DNA from: Durusdinium trenchii | Lineage: Eukaryota > Sar > Dinophyceae > Suessiales > Symbiodiniaceae | Assembly: GCA_963970005.1 (NCBI GenBank) | Contig: CAXAMN010006546.1 | Coordinates: 88,619-152,618, forward strand | Reading direction: 5' to 3' | DNA length: 64,000 nt | In this document: piece after piece, positions 34,311 through 45,094 of the stretch | Layout of the letters: every line of letters begins with the position of its first letter | Numbering within the stretch: position 1 is the stretch's first letter | Program-made: the position numbers and the translations under genes | Notes under the pieces: model-generated | Databases searched by the model: none | What the model saw: the letters and a program-made list of their open reading frames with translations, nothing else | What the model was told of the DNA's origin: nothing

Positions 34311-34718
34311 AAAGGGGGTGTGAGAATTTATAGTACTGAGGAGCGAAGACTCCATACCACTTGTTTAGAGACCGCAAAGAAAGCCATAGAGAGTTTTTGG
34401 CTTGTTTGAATGACGTTCGTTAGCTTTTGAGGACATTGAAAGATCCCTTTCAATGTTTCCCTATGCTTGTAGTTTGTGTATGAGGTGTCCGAGAACACCC
34501 GAAGATGTTTAGACTATGCTCTTAGTTGTTTCCAACTGTTTTTAGAACCTTTGTGAAGCGTAGAACTGTTTTGAGTATGGTTTTGCATGTCCACAAATGT
34601 CCCGAGAACATTTGTGAACCTTGGAGAACGTTCGTCACTTTGGCTCAAGTGTGCGGCGAAAAGTGTGCGTGTCTTTTGCCTGCTTTTTCTTTCGTTTTCG
34701 ACTCGGGTCGTTGAGACA
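34311..34718 (+). repeat. Polypurine tract and 3' LTR of the copia element
   Basis: AAAGGGGG (34311-34318) is a polypurine primer site. The LTR starts TGTGAGAATTTATAG at 34319 and ends GGGTCGTTGAGACA at 34718, giving 400 bp with TG...CA ends and imperfect terminal inverted bases (TGTGAGAA against TTGAGACA). No matching 5' LTR is seen upstream of gag. Boundaries are inferred from these signals only, because there is no second LTR to align. A 22-nt stretch at 34628-34649 resembles the dinoflagellate spliced leader (17 of 22). Confidence 0.55.
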
Positions 34719-34969
34719 CTTGACTGACTAGGTGTTTTGAGCACGAGAGCTTTTGATTTTCCGTCAGGAGTTTGTGTGTCAAACTTTCACGTTCTCCGTC
34801 CATCAGCCGCCGCAGGAGCCCCACCCACTCTCTCTTCACCGCGGGGGCCAGGAGGGTGTCCAGCCTTTCATCCGCTGCTCCCACACGAAGTTGCCCTCCT
34901 TGATCGCCAGGATCTCTCAGCCGCCCACCTCCTTCGCGGGAGGCTCGCCGTCGCCGAGTGGCGAATCCG

Positions 34970-36281
34970 CTCATGGGGACCAACTACCTCGCTCCTGGAG
35001 GGTGGACTTCAAAGCGAAGACACAAAAAAAAACCCTTGGACTCACAACAGAGCGACCGACAAAAAACAGCCGCTCACGTCGATCCAGACCCCGTTGGCAC
35101 GATGGGGGGCCGCTTGCGCAACTCGGCGTGCCTCGGCTTCCCCGGTCACCGTTGCGACGCACAGTAGCTTTGGCCCGTCGACCTCTTGAGGATCGTGCAT
35201 GAGGCCGCCTCTTGCCGAGCTTCCAGATATTCAAAGAGCGCCTGGCCCAACTCCGGATCTTCGCTCCGGGTAGGTTTTCGTCGCGCTTCACTTGGGTGCG
35301 AGGCCTCAGAAGAGCCCCTCTGTGAGCGAGACTGCCCGTTTCCTCATTTCCTCCTCTGGAATGCCCGCAATTTCCTCCCACGTAAGACCAGACAAGACCT
35401 GGTCCTCAACGGTAGCCTCCGGCAGCAAGTGTACTGCGTCCGAAGTAGCCCCGTTCAAACGCGGAGGGGAGGAAATTCCAGGCAGCTCCGCGGCCTCGTT
35501 TTGCGTGCCGCGCTTGGGCGTGACATCCTGGGAATACGGCCGAGCGCGATCCGCGCCACGGCTTGAGGAGCGCTTTCTCCCTTTTCTGGTTGCGCTCGAG
35601 AACGAGAAATCGAAGGGCTAGGCTTGCTAACAGGGATCCTTTCTTCCTTGCTGGAGTGCAGCTTGCAGAGCTTAACTCCTCCTCGCACCGTCTGGGCTGC
35701 CTTTTCACATCCTTCTACAGAGCAAGCTCTGCGGGATTTGGATAAGGCATAACCCTCTTGGTGCCTCGCGCAAAGCTGGCAGCTGGCTGTAAGCCGTCCC
35801 AACGCAGCTCACCGCCACTGCTCTGAATCCCATCGTCATTGAGGAGCTTAACCCAGGTGCACGCAGCGTCTTTACAGCGCTCTTTGCTGAGCCTCTTGAT
35901 CTGCGCGCCCTCCTTCCAAGCAATGGCATCCGCTTGACACGGGTTATCTTCCTCCTCCGACTCTGTCTCGGAAAGGTCGTGTCGTGGGGTACGATCTTCT
36001 TCGCTACCCGGGCGCGGAGCGCGCCTCGGGGGTTTCGTCCCGCAACAACAACACCAAGACGAAAACCACCTTCCGCAGGTTCGGACGGTTCCCCATACTC
36101 CGGCAACGCCCTGCCAAGCCATGAATTTTGAGGCATTAAAGGCTCGGCGCATGGGACCTCTTCCTGCAAGCTCATTAAGGTCGACGTCTACGCTTTGCGG
36201 TACGACGCTGCTAGCAGTCACATGTACTTCTGCAGCCTCCGGCGAAGTGCAGGGTCTACTGAGCATAGGTGTACCAGGCAC
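34970..36281 (-). pseudogene. Minus-strand relic of a dinoflagellate multicopy gene
   Basis: Read right to left, an ORF from 36281 shows SETESEEEDNPCQADAIAWK, ACTWVKLLNDDGIQSSGGEL and RWDGLQPAASFARGTKRVMP (about 35755-36010). A second frame (35802 to 35455) shows CQLCARHQEGYALSKSRRAC with SVEGCEKAAQTVRGGVKLCK, a Cys/His pattern. Further left are TVEDQVLSGLTWEEIAGIPE (about 35350-35420) and ALFEYLEAR (about 35240). Frame changes and stops between them indicate decay. I recall similar segments in the N-terminal part of multicopy dinoflagellate proteins but cannot name the family. The 34719-34970 stretch holds no convincing gene. Confidence 0.45.
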
Positions 36282-38320
36282 TGGGCTCGTTCAAGGCATC
36301 GTCGCCAATACCTATGCGAGGCCCCGTTTGCATTTGGCTGGGCCTCGGTCTGGAGTCAGGGCGTTCGACTCTAGCAGTAGCAGGAGTCTTTGGTGCAGGC
36401 AAAACCCGTTCCCTGACCTTCCTGCTTGCCTGGTTCGCAGTCACTACGAACTTGAAGTTTGGGGTGGCCCACAAGGAAAACCCTGCCGGCCGAGCAATCA
36501 CTAAGCTGCTCACTTCCCTCAACCTGCAAGCAGACCACGCTCAGCTCTTCGCGCGACCTGTAGGAAGGGAGGAGGCTGATGTCAACATGCCAAGCACTCC
36601 ATATGACCTTCCCACCCATGCATGTGCAAATGCAATCCCAAAGGCGAAGGTGGTCATATCAACCACTGGCCTAGTGTGGGAGCAAAAAGGACAAATCCAC
36701 TCTCCGTTGCGTGTGCACATGGAAAGTGTGGACATTTTAGTCAGTGAAGAAGCCCAGCAGGACATGGACCTTAAGTCAGCCTTTGTCCCAGCCGTCCCTC
36801 GACAACCCTTCTTCAGAGTCCTCCTTGGTGATCCCAAGCAGAGCCGTGCGGGAGTGGCGGACAACCTCAGAGAACACCGCGCCCTTTCCAAGGCGATCGG
36901 GCTCCGAGCTACCATAGATGGTTCATGCCTCACGAAATGCCATCTGTCATCTATGACCTCCCCAAAGGTTGTTCGGAGTTCTCCCTTGAAGCCCTTTGCC
37001 AAGCTGCCCACTCTGCTGGTCATACCTTGTTAGGCACCAGATGCGGACCAGAGAGGAGCACCTCAGCTGTACGCCCTTAGGAGCAAGTCTCCAGGGGGCC
37101 CACAAAGACCTATGCCGAGTGAACATCGATGTGCCGGAGGGGCTACTAGCAGGATTGGGGTACGCCATCACACGGCCAGGGCGCTCCTTTCACTTTCATC
37201 AAGCCACCAGTGCTGCAGCCCGGTCAGGAGTCGCCGGGGTGCATCAATGGAGTGTTATGCTCCCTACCAGTGCTCGCGTCGCGCAAGAGGTGTATGAGCC
37301 ACTCATCGGCGTTCAATACCCAATGCTGTGTGGGCAAAAGAACGGCCAATGGCGCATTGGCACCACCTCCGATCCGCGAAAACAGTGCGGCCGCTACCGG
37401 ACTGCGTTTCGTCAATTGGGAACATCATGACCATAGGGAAGATGCCCGAGCGGACCCGCCACCGGGGCCCGCCATTGCGGCCTACAGGTGCATAGAGCGC
37501 TGGCTCCCCAATGAAGGTGAGCAGAGGGACAACATCCTGGTCCTTACCACCCGACGAGTCAGTGCACAGAATCTCCAAAGTTATTTCCAGCAGTCCAGAA
37601 AACAAGCAAATGCAGAAACTGCGGTTAAGGTTGCAGGTGCCACGGCTAGACACTGCATTGTCTTGCATGGAAGATCCAATTTTTTGAGTGGCAGTGGGCG
37701 CCAGACAGACTTTGACAATGAGTGTTGCGCGAGCAAATGTCGCATATCGCAGAGCCACTGATCTCACTGTTCTGGCGTGCCCAGTCAACATGCATTGCAG
37801 CCCTGTTGCATGGCGTCTGTACGTTGCATACTGGAAGCAAAGACACGGCTGGCGCCAGTGTTGAGGGCTCCTTCCCAGTAGACAGCGCCGATGCGCAAGC
37901 CTCTACTGCTGCCTTCCTCGCTGCCATGGAACCGCACCCCCTTGTGGAATGGCTCCCTGGCGGTTTGTCTCGTTGAGCACCATCTCGGCAGCGCCTGGAG
38001 GCTTCCTGCTCCTGTCACGCGCACATCCGGCTACGCGGCCGATCAACGCGCTGAGCCGGAATGGTTGGTTATCCCTGACAGTGCGCAGCCCAGTGCCTGG
38101 CGCCTCCTTCATTCAGCAAGTAAAGGAGGAACGCGTTTCAGCGTCGGCCATGCTAGTCGCTACCCACCAGGGCAAGCTGCTGATGTCGCAAACAAAGACA
38201 AAGGAATACCAATTTGAGGCCCTGCATGAAATCTATTTTTATGACGCATGGCGCAGCCAACCAGAGCTGGGCGCAAAGGGCTCCTCCCTCCACCCCCCCC
38301 CCGCGCCCAGGACTGCTTGA
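36269..38320 (+). pseudogene. SF1 (Upf1-like) helicase-like gene, frameshifted
   Basis: The first frame (36269-37033) shows a Walker A loop GVFGAGKTRSLTFLLAWF (about 36382-36435), a motif II variant VDILVSEEAQQDMD (about 36728-36770) and motif III LLGDPKQSRAG (about 36822-36855). The second frame (36996-37430) has HQWSVMLPTSARVAQEVYEP and IGVQYPML. A third (about 37705-37850) has MSVARANVAYRRATDLTVLA, placed like the Arg-bearing motif VI of SF1 helicases. A fourth holds PEWLVIPDSAQPSAWRLLHS. At least three frame changes are needed; introns are not excluded, but the close spacing suggests damage. Members would unwind nucleic acid with ATP; the first acidic residue of motif II is Glu, not Asp. 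A relic of its tail lies at 7440-7700. Confidence 0.6.
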
Positions 38321-38656
38321 AGCTGGCTGTTGCTGGCGGCAAGAGCATGCTGCCGCCGCTAACGGCGCCAGCGCACCCAGCCCGAAGAGGGTCGGAGGTG
38401 TCCTAGAAGAAATCAGCCTAACCGATGAAGACTTGGAGGACAGAGCTGGCAGTGCACGGCCAAGTCTAGTCCCATCGCCGATGAATACGGACCAGGAAAT
38501 AGATGCCCCCATTTCCGTCAGCAGCGCAGAAGATGAGCAAGCCGGCTCCCCCACAGAGGAAACTGTTCCCATAGCCTCGGAGAGCGAGGAGGAGCCAGTT
38601 GAGGAAGAAAAAGAAGAAGAAGAAGAAGAAGAAGAAGCAGAAGCAGAAGCAGAAGC

Positions 38657-38689
<33 letters not shown>

Positions 38690-39017
38690 TATGGGTGAGG
38701 ACGTGATTCATGTGGGACTTGATCCTACTGCCTCAGCAGAGAATGAAGCTGGCGCCAAAGTAGCAACGGCGCCCACCGATGTTGGCACCGCCGGTGACAA
38801 TCCGGTACCTAACGCACCACACGTGCAACAAGAGCTACGTGAGGGCAAGGCGCCAGCGTCCCCGACAGAGCCTGCCAATCCTCTTGATAGCCCTGCGCCG
38901 TACCGTCCTTCTGATGCCCTCGTCCCTGACCCGAGCCATGCAACCATCAAAACTCTGCTGCTACGTCGCTATGGCCGTGGCTATGGAGATACCTGCGGAG
39001 ACGAGAGGGCGGAATAG
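38214..39017 (+). CDS. Acidic low-complexity ORF with poly-Glu
   Basis: The ORF begins in the paralogous CMKSIFMTHGAANQSW segment and then becomes strongly acidic, with a GAA/GCA repeat at 38601-38690 encoding about 30 Glu/Ala residues. Pro/Ala/Glu-rich sequence follows (DNPVPNAPHVQQELREGKAP). It ends with TAG at 39015-39017. It overlaps the helicase tail and is probably the next section of the same broken gene, here in another frame. No domain is recognised. Confidence 0.4.
38601..38690. repeat. (GAA)n trinucleotide tract
   Basis: Near-perfect GAA/GCA triplet run within the acidic ORF. Confidence 0.9.
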
Positions 39018-39115
39018 ATGGAAGCAATTAGCGCCCACTAGCACCTCCTCTCCCCTCCTGCGGAGTTGAGCCGGCCCCGACATCGCCAAGTAGCTCGACA
39101 AGCCATGAAGAACAG

Positions 39116-41108
39116 ATGACTCCCCATAAGATTGCCCCATGGCGCAGGGTGAGAAGAACCCCACTGAAGCCCAGCGCGGTCAAGTCTAAGGCCGTCAAAC
39201 CGCACGCTGCGCAGAAGGAATCGCAGCCATTGCCAAGTATTCCTGAACAGGGGCCACCGCAGGAACCTCCACCCCTGCAAACCCACGGGCATACAGGGCT
39301 GGCGAACCTGGCAGTTGATAGAATGAAGGACGAAGTAGTAGCAGATCCTGCCATGCCGGAGCCTGCAGCAATGAGCTGTAGCCCTGACCATCCTGCCAGC
39401 AGGGAAGAAACGACTGCCGAAATATACATCCCAGAACCGCAACCGCACAAAGAGGAGCAAGAACAAGCTGGCACTGTGCACACTGATCTTGCGCTGCAGT
39501 CGGAACAAAGAGCGACGCAGGAACTCCACCGCTTTCAGAAACTGTCCCTGCAGGCTTTGAACCAGCCTGATACCCTTCCCAGAGAATGGCCCCTGGCGCG
39601 CATGAGCGTCTCTATGCGGCACGTCAGCGTGCTTCTGCGAGTTACACTGCTCAGGCGTTTAGCTGAATTGAGCTTTCGAGGTTTTGCCTTCACGGAACCA
39701 CCTCGTGAAGTAGTGAGGGAAGTACAGCATGATGTTGATGGCGTTTGCGGGGCTGTGGCCGATCACCTGGCATCCCTATTCGCCTTCCTCAGTCCAGATC
39801 ACCCGCAGAGTACACACTTTGACCATGCAGAACTAGCCCTCTACGCAGAACCAGCCTTTTGGCGATACGGTCTGTTGTCGTTTTGCGCAAAAACGTGTGA
39901 GTCCAAAACAGCTGAGGCAGGAGGAATTCCTGCCCTTACAACGGCTCAAGAGAATACTCCTGCATTAGAACCTACTCGCAACGCCCTTGCGCTAATGCAG
40001 ACAGTAATCATGTCCTTTGGCCGTAACCTGCTCCTGGGCAAAGCAGATCTGCCAGTCAGTGACACACATGTCTACTTCCCCGTACAAATCGTGCATAGGC
40101 TCATGGGGCAGTTTCGTACCTTACGCTTTCAATAAGTTACCCCTCAGGATGGGCTAGGCTATAGACGCAACAGCGGACAGGACGAAGCCAACAATCCCTA
40201 CATCATTGTCCGCGCGTATGAAGGGCATTATGCCTATAACAATCGCCCAGCCGTCCCGCATACACCCCAGTTGGAACAAGCCTCTGAGCAAGGCGTACTG
40301 GATGCGAATTACGGACAAACAATCTCTTTTTCCTCCTCCTATAAATGCTGCTTCCGCCTAGAAGTGCCAGTATGGTAGGATGTAGACGACGGGCGCTCTC
40401 CACCGGACGAGGGCCAATCGGCCACAGAGATCGCTACCATAGCCAAGCCCGTCTCGCCGGTGGACGACAAAGCTCCCGAGCCTGATGAGGACATGCATGT
40501 GGGAGCGGATGACGCCCCAGCTAACGAGAATGAAGAAGGTGAGGCCGACAAAGAAACTTACTTAGTGCCAGCGGGATACGGGTGTTTCTCATTTCAACGG
40601 GGGCTCCTCCACCGGGCTGCGCGTACTTATGAGATCCGCAGTGCAGGCAACAAGTATGAGATCATATCGGCTTGGTTACTAGAAGGGCTAGCTGTCACAA
40701 TCTCCCGGGAAAAATGGAACATACTCTCACTGAACAGGAAGTGCGCTACCAGATTACTACCTGCTCCAGGCATACTTCCGTAATGGCTTCAACGAGCGGC
40801 GACCATATGTAGTTCCTCACACCAAAAAATGGCTACAGACAACTTCGGAGCAAGCCGTAGCGAGGATTAGTCACCCCAAATACTTGAAAAACACCATCGA
40901 ATTCGGAGAAGCTAAAGCGCAGCCTGGCTTCCTCACGACTATCAACAGGGCTAAACCTATTGTGGCAGCCCCAGATCACGTTCAGGCAGAACAAGACATC
41001 CCAGAAACAGTCGAGGGACCTTTGCCTGCCGTGCACAACTCACCCCCTGCGAGCAGACACAGTCCTGCCTCTCCTACATCAGGAGTGCATCACTGCGCCC
41101 CAAAGTAG
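39116..41108 (+). pseudogene. Uncharacterised ORF with two in-frame stops and a frameshift
   Basis: The frame from 39116 is Pro/Glu-rich and then folded-looking (SMRHVSVLLRVTLLRRLAEL, later HLASLFAFLSPDHPQSTHFD). It stops at TAA 40133-40135 but stays protein-like in the same frame (DEANNPYIIVRAYEGHYAYN) to TAG at 40376-40378. It then continues in the same frame (DVDDGRSPPDEGQSATEIAT, YLVPAGYGCFSFQRGLLHRA) to 40783. From about 40755 another frame continues (AYFRNGFNERRPYVVPHTKK) to 41108. This is one coding history broken by two stops and one frameshift. It follows the helicase-like gene and may be its downstream part. The function is unknown. Confidence 0.45.
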
Positions 41109-41248
41109 TCAGGGGAAATGAGGGCTGTAGCCTTTCGCTAAGGCAAGGTGCAAGTGCTCTTGCAGGCGGTATCCTTAGACACCGTCCTGGTCAGGTTTAG
41201 CAGCATACCTAGCCAGGTAGCGCACTCCCTCGCCCAAAAAATAATCAA

Positions 41249-42622
41249 ATGTCCAAAACAACTACCACAAAGCAAAGTGAACCTATGCTATCCCCTCTGA
41301 TCTTGGCTCAAGTCTGCAGCAGTAGGTCTCAGGGGTTTGACGGCCCCGCGGAAAGCAAGCCATCCCTTGGCAGGGCATCTATGATGGAGTGCCGTGACCA
41401 ACTGAATCGCAACACGGAAAATGGGACTACTGACAGCTGCCACAATTCCCTCACCCTCACCGCGCTGACATTGAAGTTTCGGCGCCAATTAGCATACATC
41501 ATCAATGGGACATGCTGGATGATTTCCTTGAGTCACCTGGACACCTTTGGATGTGAGTTCATCCTTCTGGATCCACACACTCAGGAAGCTCTGAGTGACC
41601 CAATCCAGGATACTCTCTGGGCGAACACGCACTTTCACTTGATCGTCCAGAAGTGCTTCCAAATCTATGACTACAGGGACCAAATTCAAGGGGAAGAGTA
41701 TGAAGAATACCCCAGGGCAGTATGGATCCCACCGAACGCTACTGGGGTAATCCCAGCTAAAGCCTTCTCGTCTGTGCCGCGACTGCGACATGTGTGGGTA
41801 GAACCTAGTCTACACACCGTAGACCGGGAGGCTTGGCGGTATTGCAATCAACTACAAATAGTCAACCTCCCCAGCACGGCTGTTGCAGTGGAGTATGCGG
41901 CCTTTCAAGGTTGTTTTGCACTAACCACGGTAGAAATGCCTGGCTGTGTTGTGTTTGGAGTACGGCTTTTCTCAGAATGTTGCGCCCTGGACAAAGTTGG
42001 CATCATCAAAGCAGATACTAGCGAGTTAGCGGAGGGAGCTGTGATTGGACCGTATGCATTTGAAAGCTGCGCTAAACTTGAGCAGCTATGCCTGCCTCAC
42101 ACCAGCGCAGGACCAGTCACCCCTATCATGCCGCCCCCACCAGCAGGGATCCCGCAAGGATGCTTTCATTCATCAGGCATCCAAAGTGTCACCCTTGGTA
42201 TAGATGCCACATACATAGGGCATAGAGCTTGTGAAAAATGCAAACAATTGATTAAGGTCGACATATCCAACACGTCTTTGAACACACTCAACATGCACAC
42301 TTTCTCACACTGCATAAAGCTAATGGAAGTTAGCCTGCCGCCCACCCTACAGGATATTCAGGCAGAAGCATTTAAAGGTTGCCTCGCCCTTGCCAGCATT
42401 GATCTACCTGACAAGATCAGGTACATTGCGCACAGGGCGTTTGGAGAGTGTGGACTGTTGTCTCGCCTACACTGCCGCAGACTAGTGCGAGCCACCTGGC
42501 GGCGCCCATATGCCGCTCACAATGCTTTCGAGGCTTGTTTTAGGCTAGCGCTCCCTTGGTGGCTCAACTATCTCCCTCCCAATGGGGATGGCTGGACGGT
42601 ACCGCCAAGTCATCATACTTAA
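41249..42622 (+). CDS. BspA-type leucine-rich repeat protein (longest copy)
   Basis: An uninterrupted ORF of 457 codons. Residues about 155-430 hold LRR_5/BspA repeats of roughly 22-25 residues: AFSSVPRLRHVWVEPSLHTV, AAFQGCFALTTVEMPGC, LFSECCALDKVGI, AFESCAKLEQLCLP, CFHSSGIQSVTLG, RACEKCKQLIKVDISNT, TFSHCIKLMEVSLPPTL, AFKGCLALASIDLPDKI and AFGECGLLSRLHC. No signal peptide or membrane segment is evident. BspA repeats act in binding and adhesion in bacteria and protists. Relatives in this window lie at 7023-7250 (minus) and 22689-23392. The intact frame contrasts with its broken neighbours, but a retro-copied, non-functional origin cannot be excluded. Confidence 0.75.
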   Translation: MSKTTTTKQSEPMLSPLILAQVCSSRSQGFDGPAESKPSLGRASMMECRDQLNRNTENGTTDSCHNSLTLTALTLKFRRQLAYIINGTCWMISLSHLDTFGCEFILLDPHTQEALSDPIQDTLWANTHFHLIVQKCFQIYDYRDQIQGEEYEEYPRAVWIPPNATGVIPAKAFSSVPRLRHVWVEPSLHTVDREAWRYCNQLQIVNLPSTAVAVEYAAFQGCFALTTVEMPGCVVFGVRLFSECCALDKVGIIKADTSELAEGAVIGPYAFESCAKLEQLCLPHTSAGPVTPIMPPPPAGIPQGCFHSSGIQSVTLGIDATYIGHRACEKCKQLIKVDISNTSLNTLNMHTFSHCIKLMEVSLPPTLQDIQAEAFKGCLALASIDLPDKIRYIAHRAFGECGLLSRLHCRRLVRATWRRPYAAHNAFEACFRLALPWWLNYLPPNGDGWTVPPSHHT

Positions 42623-43104
42623 CTGTGCTACCCTGCATAGTTTGATCTAGGGCGGTCACCTCTGTCACTGTCCTTAGAGGAGAGACAAAGGAGTTGACGC
42701 ATTGTGACTAGACAATACCTGCCCGGGTCAAGTGTCCCTTTCTGGCTCAAGCTGCGTGAGGCACTCACATCCCATGAAGTGGCGCTGAGATAAAGCCATT
42801 TGCCTCAAGTATCAGCAAAAGATGTGTCCCAACCCCAAAGGCTGTAAATATGAGCATGTATGCGCAGTTCTCAAGCCAGATGGAGCAGTTTGCGGTCAAA
42901 GGCACAGTGCCATGGACCACCGAGCTGCCCCATTTTGATGGGGCCCTGAGGGGACACAGACACGTTTAGGGAATCGCAGCATGTCCCCACACCTCCTGCC
43001 GACGGGCCGCTTCCACCAATTGATCCACCTCCCACCATTGTTTCACCGCCACTGAACCCAGGTACTCTCACAATTCAGCCTGGGCCTCATTTTTTTCTGG
43101 ACAT
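42623..43104. other. No gene seen
   Basis: About 0.5 kb between the LRR ORF and the DIRS-like remnant has no supported feature. Confidence 0.5.
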
Positions 43105-45094
43105 TTGCAGTGGGCCTATAATGCCCCTCTCAGCGCAGCCCTCGAACGACTCAGCCGTGCTACTCTGCCTCCTGATCTTTTGATCTCACCCACTATGGAT
43201 CTTTTGCGCGACCCCTTTTTCGAAGACCTACTCCGCCTCTGTGCTTCAGATCTCGTTTCTCACTGCAGTGCTAGCCCTCCATGTGGTGAATTGTCTTTGT
43301 TGAAGCTTCGTCAACCTGGCCCTACGCCAGTTCGAACTTACGAGTTTTACTTTGAATCCCGAAACCCAATCCGCAAGAGCAACTTCGTCTCAATCAAAGC
43401 CACGAGCTTCTGCGTCCAGCAGTATACTGTTTACAACATGTGCATGCCGCAGGGGGGCATGGTCACCTAGAAGCTCCACCTAATGCTTTTACTTGGTAGG
43501 AATGGCTTTTTCAGACTCCCGACCACCCCGCTTGGTCCTAGATAGCAGTATTTGTAACACAAACCAAAATTGTTGTATCCCGGAGCGCCAGTGCTATCCA
43601 TCTGTTCGTGACGTGCTTGAGAGTTTTCCACTACGACATTGTTCGGAGCCCCAGCATGCAGCCACGTTTGACGTCAAGTCCGCACACAAACGGATTGTTT
43701 TGGCAGAACATCATCGAGGCATGGTAGGGTTTACGTTCCAAGGGCGCATTTTCTTTTACAAGGTTTGCCCCTTCGGAGCCACACTTAGTGCATTCTGGTG
43801 GGGTCGATTGGGTGCATGGCTCGTTCGCACATTACATAGACTCATCTGGGTTCAACACGGCCTTTGGCTTTTTGTGGACGATTTCTTGTTAACGCAATCC
43901 CAAACGGTCCTTCCTGTGTTCGCCACCGTGTTAGCGATTTTCTGTCGTGTCTTTCGCATCCCTCTCAGTTGGCGTAAATGTACACTGGGACCAATGGTCG
44001 ATTGGATCGGATGGAGATTCAATTTCTACAACGGCATTGTGAGCCTTCATCCTGCAAAACAAGACAAACTGATTGCACAAATTGAAGAATTGCTCAAACA
44101 TCGCCAGTGTACTTGCAAGCAACAGGAAAAGTTCACGGGCCTGGCCCTTTGGGTCACACACCTTCTCCCTCCTTTCCGAGCCCTGTTGCACTGGCTCTTT
44201 TCAGACTTGCGTAGCTTGCCCTGCTACACACTACAGTGTCAACCCCGGTTGTTGGACCTTGGTCAAATCTTGCCTGGCGGACGACCTCAGCTTCTTGTGT
44301 ACTCCACAAGGAACAGCCACCTCACTCTAAACTCATCTCAGTTCGCCATACCCCTGTTCAGACCTTGCAGGAAGTGGAATCGGTCCGTCTCACCGACCGT
44401 CGTTTGTGGCTTCGCATTATCAACCCCAAGTCACAACACAGAAAGCTTTCAGCCCACAGCAGAAGAGTGTTGAAGTTATGGCTTGATTGGCTTAAGTTCT
44501 CACCCCCTCTGCGCAGCATGCGCCCGCCGTTTCAGGTAGATATTCGAGCTTCAGCCGATGCCTCAGCTCAGGGAGAGTCATTTCAAGTGGGTGGTCTCAT
44601 CGAATTCAACAATCTTATCTTTTGGTTTTCTGAAAGTTGGAAAGTTCTCGATCTCAAGCCTTTCGATGTCCCCGCCCGGCCGGGGCATAGCTTCCTACGA
44701 AACGTTAGCGCAAGGTTTCTTGATCTTGCTGTGCCTTGCAGTATGTCCCACTGTTTGCATACCCCTCCACTTCCAGAGCTTAAGCGATAATGTCGCTGCG
44801 GAAGCTTCAGTCAATAAGTTGTTCACCACATCCACCCCACTCTGCTATTTTGTAGAACACCTCGCTTACATCTTGGTGTCAGAACGAATGAGTTGCGATG
44901 TTTCACATATTCCAGGACCCCTTAACGTAGATGCTGACTTGTTGAGCCGATGGAACTTCATTAGTGATCTTCCCATCAAGTTTGCACCGGCCCATAGGCG
45001 ACGCATGAGCCTCTCGAGCTTCTTTCGGTCTCACATGGCCCCACGGCTGTATCCTGACGGATTCCCGCTCAGGTGGACACTTAAGTCCAACTAG
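43105..45094 (+). mobile_element. DIRS-like retroelement remnant (RT and RNase H)
   Basis: From 43180 the sequence reads MDLLRDPFFEDLLRLCASDL, then SASPPCGELSLLKLRQPGPT (about 43268-43330), a module with a Pro-Pro-Cys loop. After a break, the RT begins in the 43493 frame: DVKSAHKRIVLAEHHRGMVG (about 43669-43730), FYKVCPFGATLSAFWW, and the catalytic box as FVDDFL (about 43874-43892). RNase H-like sequence follows in two frames: DIRASADASAQGESFQVGGL (about 44540), IASYETLAQGF (about 44688), SLSDNVAAEASVNKLFTTST and CDVSHIPGPLNVDADLLSRW (about 44898-44955). At least two frameshifts and an internal deletion make it non-autonomous. No ends or tyrosine recombinase were recognised. Confidence 0.7.

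Noticed and set aside
34737-35621. Plus-strand ORFs rich in Arg/Ser/Pro at 34737-35621
   Set aside because: The minus strand of the same DNA shows recognisable motifs; the plus-strand ORFs look like shadows.
38466-38711. Minus-strand poly-Phe ORF
   Set aside because: Antisense shadow of the GAA repeat.
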